From assembly GCA_937862845.1 (NCBI GenBank), contig CALMCK010000235.1, positions 1 to 6,867 on the forward strand: a DNA stretch of 6,867 nt, read 5' to 3'. The notes under the pieces are model-generated. The model made no database searches and was not told the DNA's origin. It saw nothing but the letters and a program-made list of their open reading frames with translations. Source of the stretch: an uncultured Burkholderiaceae bacterium (GTDB lineage: Bacteria; Pseudomonadota; Gammaproteobacteria; Burkholderiales; Burkholderiaceae). Each line of letters begins with the position of its first letter. Position 1 is the first letter of the stretch. Shown here piece after piece: positions 6,121 through 6,867 of this stretch. The position numbers and the translations under genes were made by a program.

Positions 6121-6513
6121 TTAACGTTTTGAGAACTGTTTGCGACGACGCGCTTTGCGGAAACCGACTTTTTTACGTTCGACTTCACGAGCATCACGAG
6201 TCACCAAACCTGCTTGTGACAGGGTTGGCTTGAGTTCTGCGCTAAAGTCAATCAAAGCACGGGTGATGCCGTGGCGGACTGCGCCCGCTTGGCCAGATTC
6301 ACCGCCGCCATGGACATTCACCATGATGTCGAATTTTTCAGTGGTTTGAGTCAGTTCGAGTGGTTGGCGAACAACCATCAAACCTGTTTCACGTGCAAAA
6401 TATTCGTTGGCTGGCTTGCCGTTGACAACAATTTTACCAGAGCCTGCTTTTAAGAATACACGGGCGACCGCAGATTTACGACGACCTGTACCGTAGTTGT
6501 AATTACCGTTCAT
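6121..6513 (-). CDS. rpsI: 30S ribosomal protein S9
   Basis: S9 is a small-subunit protein whose C-terminal tail reaches the P-site tRNA. I choose the second of two tandem ATG codons (6511-6513), giving 130 residues, the usual betaproteobacterial length; Shine-Dalgarno AAGGA (6520-6524) is 6 bases from it but only 3 from the first ATG (6514-6516). The N-terminus NYNYGTGRRKSAVARVF, the S9 signature GGGESGQAGAVRHGITRALI (69-88) and the basic C-terminus RDAREVERKKVG...FSKR are all present and intact. It follows rplM after 9 bases, with the Shine-Dalgarno overlapping the rplM stop codon, and ends at the terminator at 6067-6097. Confidence 0.98.
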   Translation of the reverse strand: MNGNYNYGTGRRKSAVARVFLKAGSGKIVVNGKPANEYFARETGLMVVRQPLELTQTTEKFDIMVNVHGGGESGQAGAVRHGITRALIDFSAELKPTLSQAGLVTRDAREVERKKVGFRKARRRKQFSKR

Positions 6514-6519
6514 CATCTG

Positions 6520-6524
6520 TCCTT
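6520..6524 (-). promoter_or_regulatory. rpsI ribosome binding site overlapping the rplM stop codon
   Basis: The minus strand reads TAAGGACAGATGATG. TAA (6523-6525) ends rplM and its last two bases form the start of AAGGA. The distance to the second ATG is 6 bases, which decides the start. The overlap suggests translational coupling, useful for equal output of L13 and S9. Confidence 0.75.
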
Positions 6525-6867
6525 AAAATTCTAAAACTGCGGGTTGCTGCGCAGAATGCGGGTGCTCGGCACCAGCATAGATTTTCAATTTTTTAATCAT
6601 TGCGTAGCCCAAAGGGCCTTTTGGCAACATGCCTTTAACGGCTTTTTCCAACGCACGACCCGGAAAACGCTCTTGCATTTTACGGAAATTGGTTTCGTAG
6701 ATACCACCTGGGTAGCCAGAGTGGCGATAGTATTTTTTGTCTTCAAATTTCGCGCCTGTAACGCGAAGTTTGTCGGCGTTCACGACGACGATAAAATCGC
6801 CCGTGTCCACGTGTGGCGTAAACTCAGGTTTATGCTTACCACGCAAACGACGTGCAACTTCACTGGC
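6523..6867 (-). CDS. rplM: 50S ribosomal protein L13, C-terminal 114 residues, 5' end outside the window
   Basis: L13 is an early-assembling large-subunit protein that binds 23S rRNA. The frame is open to the right edge, reading ASEVARRLRGKHKPEF onward, so the gene enters from outside; a TTG at 6844-6846 is an internal leucine codon, not a start. Family marks are KYYRHSGYPGG, the stretch MLPKGPLGYAMIKKLKIYAG and the ending HPHSAQQPAVLEF. Compared with the usual 142 residues, about 28 N-terminal residues are missing. It is followed by rpsI after 9 bases, the universal L13-S9 pairing. Confidence 0.97.
   Translation of the reverse strand, partial: ASEVARRLRGKHKPEFTPHVDTGDFIVVVNADKLRVTGAKFEDKKYYRHSGYPGGIYETNFRKMQERFPGRALEKAVKGMLPKGPLGYAMIKKLKIYAGAEHPHSAQQPAVLEF

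Noticed and set aside
5968..6132. Plus-strand open frame of about 55 codons (TTG start, ending VQTKIGRLTF) in the rpsI-argC gap
   Set aside because: It has no Shine-Dalgarno, crosses the rpsI terminator hairpin and runs into the rpsI 3' end, and resembles no family I know.
1..6867. Mobile element, CRISPR array, tRNA/rRNA or phage gene
   Set aside because: No transposase or integrase motif, no regularly spaced direct repeats, no tRNA-like fold and no displaced gene blocks were seen; the window is ordinary housekeeping and respiratory content.

Overview
The window is a chromosomal segment from a proteobacterium, most likely a betaproteobacterium of the Burkholderiales type. The evidence is the close match of the S9, L13 and ErpA proteins to that group's usual forms, a ccoNOQP-ccoG cytochrome cbb3 cluster, and an ancestral-type argC. 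This placement is from remembered family sequences, not from a search. Every gene I can support lies on the minus strand, so transcription runs from the right end to the left.

Right to left, there are three blocks. (1) rplM (5' end outside the window) and rpsI, the L13-S9 ribosomal protein operon, end at an intrinsic terminator (6067-6097). (2) argC (arginine biosynthesis) is followed by erpA (A-type Fe-S carrier). erpA has its own good sigma-70-like promoter (-10 TATAAT) overlapping the end of argC, and is closed by an unusually long, perfect 26-bp inverted repeat (4415-4474). (3) After a 183-bp upstream region come ccoN, ccoO, ccoQ and ccoP, the complete structural operon of a high-affinity cbb3-type cytochrome c oxidase. 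A hairpin terminator (689-721) follows, then the first 220 codons of ccoG, the Fe-S/copper-related assembly factor, which runs off the left end.

The cco genes together build a terminal oxidase for respiration at low oxygen. CcoN carries hemes b and b3 and CuB, CcoO and CcoP are membrane-anchored c-type cytochromes, CcoQ is a small stabilising subunit, and CcoG is needed for assembly. All expected heme and copper ligands are visible. I saw no frameshift, pseudogene, mobile element, CRISPR array or RNA gene.

I do not see a new biological system here. The points worth a second look are local: the 26-bp perfect inverted repeat touching the erpA stop codon, a terminator inside the cco cluster before ccoG, a cytochrome-free C-terminal extension on CcoP, two junctions where the Shine-Dalgarno sequence is built from the previous stop codon, and the lack of an obvious FNR/ANR box upstream of ccoN.
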